The notes below the pieces were generated by a model. The model was not told where the DNA came from and searched no databases. It worked only from the letters and a program-made list of their open reading frames with translations. Below are positions 35,078 through 36,352 of a stretch of DNA of 36,352 nt, piece by piece. Source of the stretch: Acidobacteriota bacterium (GTDB taxonomy: Bacteria > Acidobacteriota > Terriglobia > Terriglobales > Acidobacteriaceae); assembly GCA_021846945.1 (NCBI GenBank), contig JAJZVZ010000032.1, positions 1-36,352 on the forward strand, given 5' to 3'. The position numbers were made by a program, and so were the translations under genes. The stretch's first letter is position 1; each line of letters opens with the position of its first letter.

Positions 35078-36352
35078 TTAGTGGGCCGCCATCTTGACCG
35101 CGCGCAGCCAGGGGCTGGCAGGTGTTGCCATCGGCTGATGCTCAAGGTCCAGTCCGCTATGTCCGGGCACGGTGTACTTGGCGAAGAACGCGTCGATTTC
35201 GGCGCTCAACCCCTGGATCAGCTGGGTGTATTGCGTTTCTTCGTAGAGGTTTGTCGTTTCGCGCGGATCCGCCTTCAGGTCGTACAACTCATTCGGGAAG
35301 CGGATGTCCTCGAAGGGATAGCGCAGGATCAGCTTGTAGCCGTTCTTGCGGATCATGCGGGCATTTCCGTATTCGAGGATCATGCCGTCTCTCCACGCCT
35401 CCGGAGCCTTGCCGCGCAACTGCTCCAGGTACGAGCGGCCGGGTGAGTTGATGCTGCGGGCCAGCTCTGCGTCGGGTGTGGCCTGCGCCACGTCGAGCAG
35501 CGTGGCAAACAGGTCGCAGTGATTTACCGGCAGATCGCACTCCAGGTTGCTGGCAAGGCCGCCGGCCGGCCAGGAGATCGCGCAGGAAACGCGGATGGAC
35601 TCGTCAAAGAAGTTCTGCGGCACGGTGGCGTTGCCCTTCTCCCAGATGCCGTGCTGGCCGGCGTTGAGCCCGTGGTCGCCGGTGTACACCACCAGCGTGT
35701 CCTCGAGCTTGCCCATTGCTTCCAGCGCATCCAGCACCTTGCCCACCTCGCGATCAATGGAGGACGCGGCCGCGTAGTACTCCGTCTGCTTGTGACGTTC
35801 TATCTGCGGGTCGGGCGAAACGGGGATGAGCGCCGTGCCGTGGACCTTGTAAAACTTCTCGCGAGGAATATCGCGGAAGGTCGCGTCTTTGTACTCGGCC
35901 ACCAGGTCGTCCGGCATGTCGATGTGTGGCGAATGCGTATCGACATAGCCGACAAACAGGAAGAAAGGCTTCTCCGCGGTAGCCTTGTCGTTATAGTGCG
36001 CGTGCAGAAATTCTATGGCGCGCTCCGTGAAAAATGGCGACTGGAATCCGTTGTCCTGAATATGCTTGCCGTTGTCAGAGAAGTTCTGTAAGCCGAGATG
36101 AGGATATTGCGCCGTCCAGTAGCTGAACCACGAATCGAATCCCGGGTGCGGGAAGCGGCCTTCGCCGCAATGCCATTTGCCTACCAGGCCAGTGTGATAG
36201 CCCGCCTTTTTGAGCGGCTCGGAGATCAGCGTCTGGCCCTGAAGCCACGGATAAGCGTAGGCTTGCGTCTTCTCCTCGAGCCAGTCGTGGATGCCGTGCT
36301 GTGACGGCATGCGCCCGGTGAAAAAGCTGGCGCGCGCCGGAGAACAAGATCG
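35078..36352 (-). CDS. Sulfatase, N-terminus cut by window edge
   Basis: Formylglycine-dependent sulfatase. The frame stays open to the last base, so the N-terminus is beyond the window; 424 residues are visible. The CSPAR motif (in RSCSPARASFFTGR at the edge) supplies the cysteine converted to formylglycine, and TGLVGKWHCGE, FVGYVDTHSPH, VVYTGDHGLNAGQHGIW and the C-terminal DLKADPRETTNLY are the usual signatures. The internal ATG at 36310 lies after the active-site motif, so it cannot be the true start. Substrate unknown; Acidobacteriota and Planctomycetota often use such enzymes on sulfated polysaccharides. It is convergent with the DsbD-type gene. Confidence 0.93.
   Translation of the reverse strand, partial: RSCSPARASFFTGRMPSQHGIHDWLEEKTQAYAYPWLQGQTLISEPLKKAGYHTGLVGKWHCGEGRFPHPGFDSWFSYWTAQYPHLGLQNFSDNGKHIQDNGFQSPFFTERAIEFLHAHYNDKATAEKPFFLFVGYVDTHSPHIDMPDDLVAEYKDATFRDIPREKFYKVHGTALIPVSPDPQIERHKQTEYYAAASSIDREVGKVLDALEAMGKLEDTLVVYTGDHGLNAGQHGIWEKGNATVPQNFFDESIRVSCAISWPAGGLASNLECDLPVNHCDLFATLLDVAQATPDAELARSINSPGRSYLEQLRGKAPEAWRDGMILEYGNARMIRKNGYKLILRYPFEDIRFPNELYDLKADPRETTNLYEETQYTQLIQGLSAEIDAFFAKYTVPGHSGLDLEHQPMATPASPWLRAVKMAAH

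Noticed and set aside
36308..36310. ATG at 36310 as the start of the sulfatase
   Set aside because: The frame continues to the window edge and includes the CSPAR active-site motif upstream of this ATG.

Overview
The window is about 36 kb of GC-rich bacterial chromosome carrying mostly housekeeping and metabolic genes, packed on both strands. The gene content suggests an Acidobacteriota genome (Terriglobia-like). The pointers are a metY-metX pair, a pyruvoyl arginine decarboxylase beside aguB-aguA, an F0 ATP synthase cluster without its F1 genes, a bactofilin, a sulfatase, and several secreted proteins of unknown function. This assignment is inference; there is no rRNA or marker gene to settle it. 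I see no insertion sequence, prophage, CRISPR array, tRNA or rRNA.

Layout. 1-2.2 kb: malate dehydrogenase (cut by the window edge) and NADP isocitrate dehydrogenase, both minus strand (TCA cycle). 2.3-2.9 kb: a small exported protein. 3.2-6.3 kb: an arginine-to-putrescine cluster (pyruvoyl arginine decarboxylase, N-carbamoylputrescine amidohydrolase, agmatine deiminase) ending in tadA. 6.3-9.2 kb: cupin, glutaredoxin-like protein, purB, ubiX. 9.2-9.9 kb: a PIN/RHH toxin-antitoxin pair. 10-11 kb: a Tat-exported protein resembling DUF4434 proteins. 11.2-13.9 kb: metY-metX behind a structured leader RNA that ends in a strong intrinsic terminator. 14-17 kb: two secreted proteins of unknown role. 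17-19.6 kb: ymdB and lysS. 19.8-22.4 kb: a DUF2846-like protein, then atpZ, an atpI-like gene, atpB and atpE. 22.7-26.6 kb: exported hypothetical, bactofilin, methyltransferase-like protein, radical SAM protein, metallo-beta-lactamase-fold hydrolase. 26.7-29.1 kb: APC permease with a C-terminal USP-like region. 29.25-35 kb: a 41-residue membrane protein, lnt, prfB (with its programmed frameshift), a CoA-binding protein and a DsbD/ScsB-type reductase. 35-36.35 kb: sulfatase, cut by the window edge.

The most unusual signal is a family of short tandem repeats with an exact 7-base period. It occurs at five places (about 744, 17773, 17919, 21946 and 32339). Each array keeps an RCT triplet at seven-base spacing while the other bases drift. 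All five lie between genes that point the same way, so they would be transcribed between cistrons. One supplies the likely ribosome-binding site of ymdB and another encodes the last residues of LysRS. Other points to follow are the unidentified metY leader RNA, four genes whose -10 box lies 6-9 bases before the start codon with no Shine-Dalgarno (possible leaderless mRNAs), an ATP synthase c subunit with a Gln/Glu-Ser pattern seen in sodium-binding rotors, and a 41-residue membrane protein.
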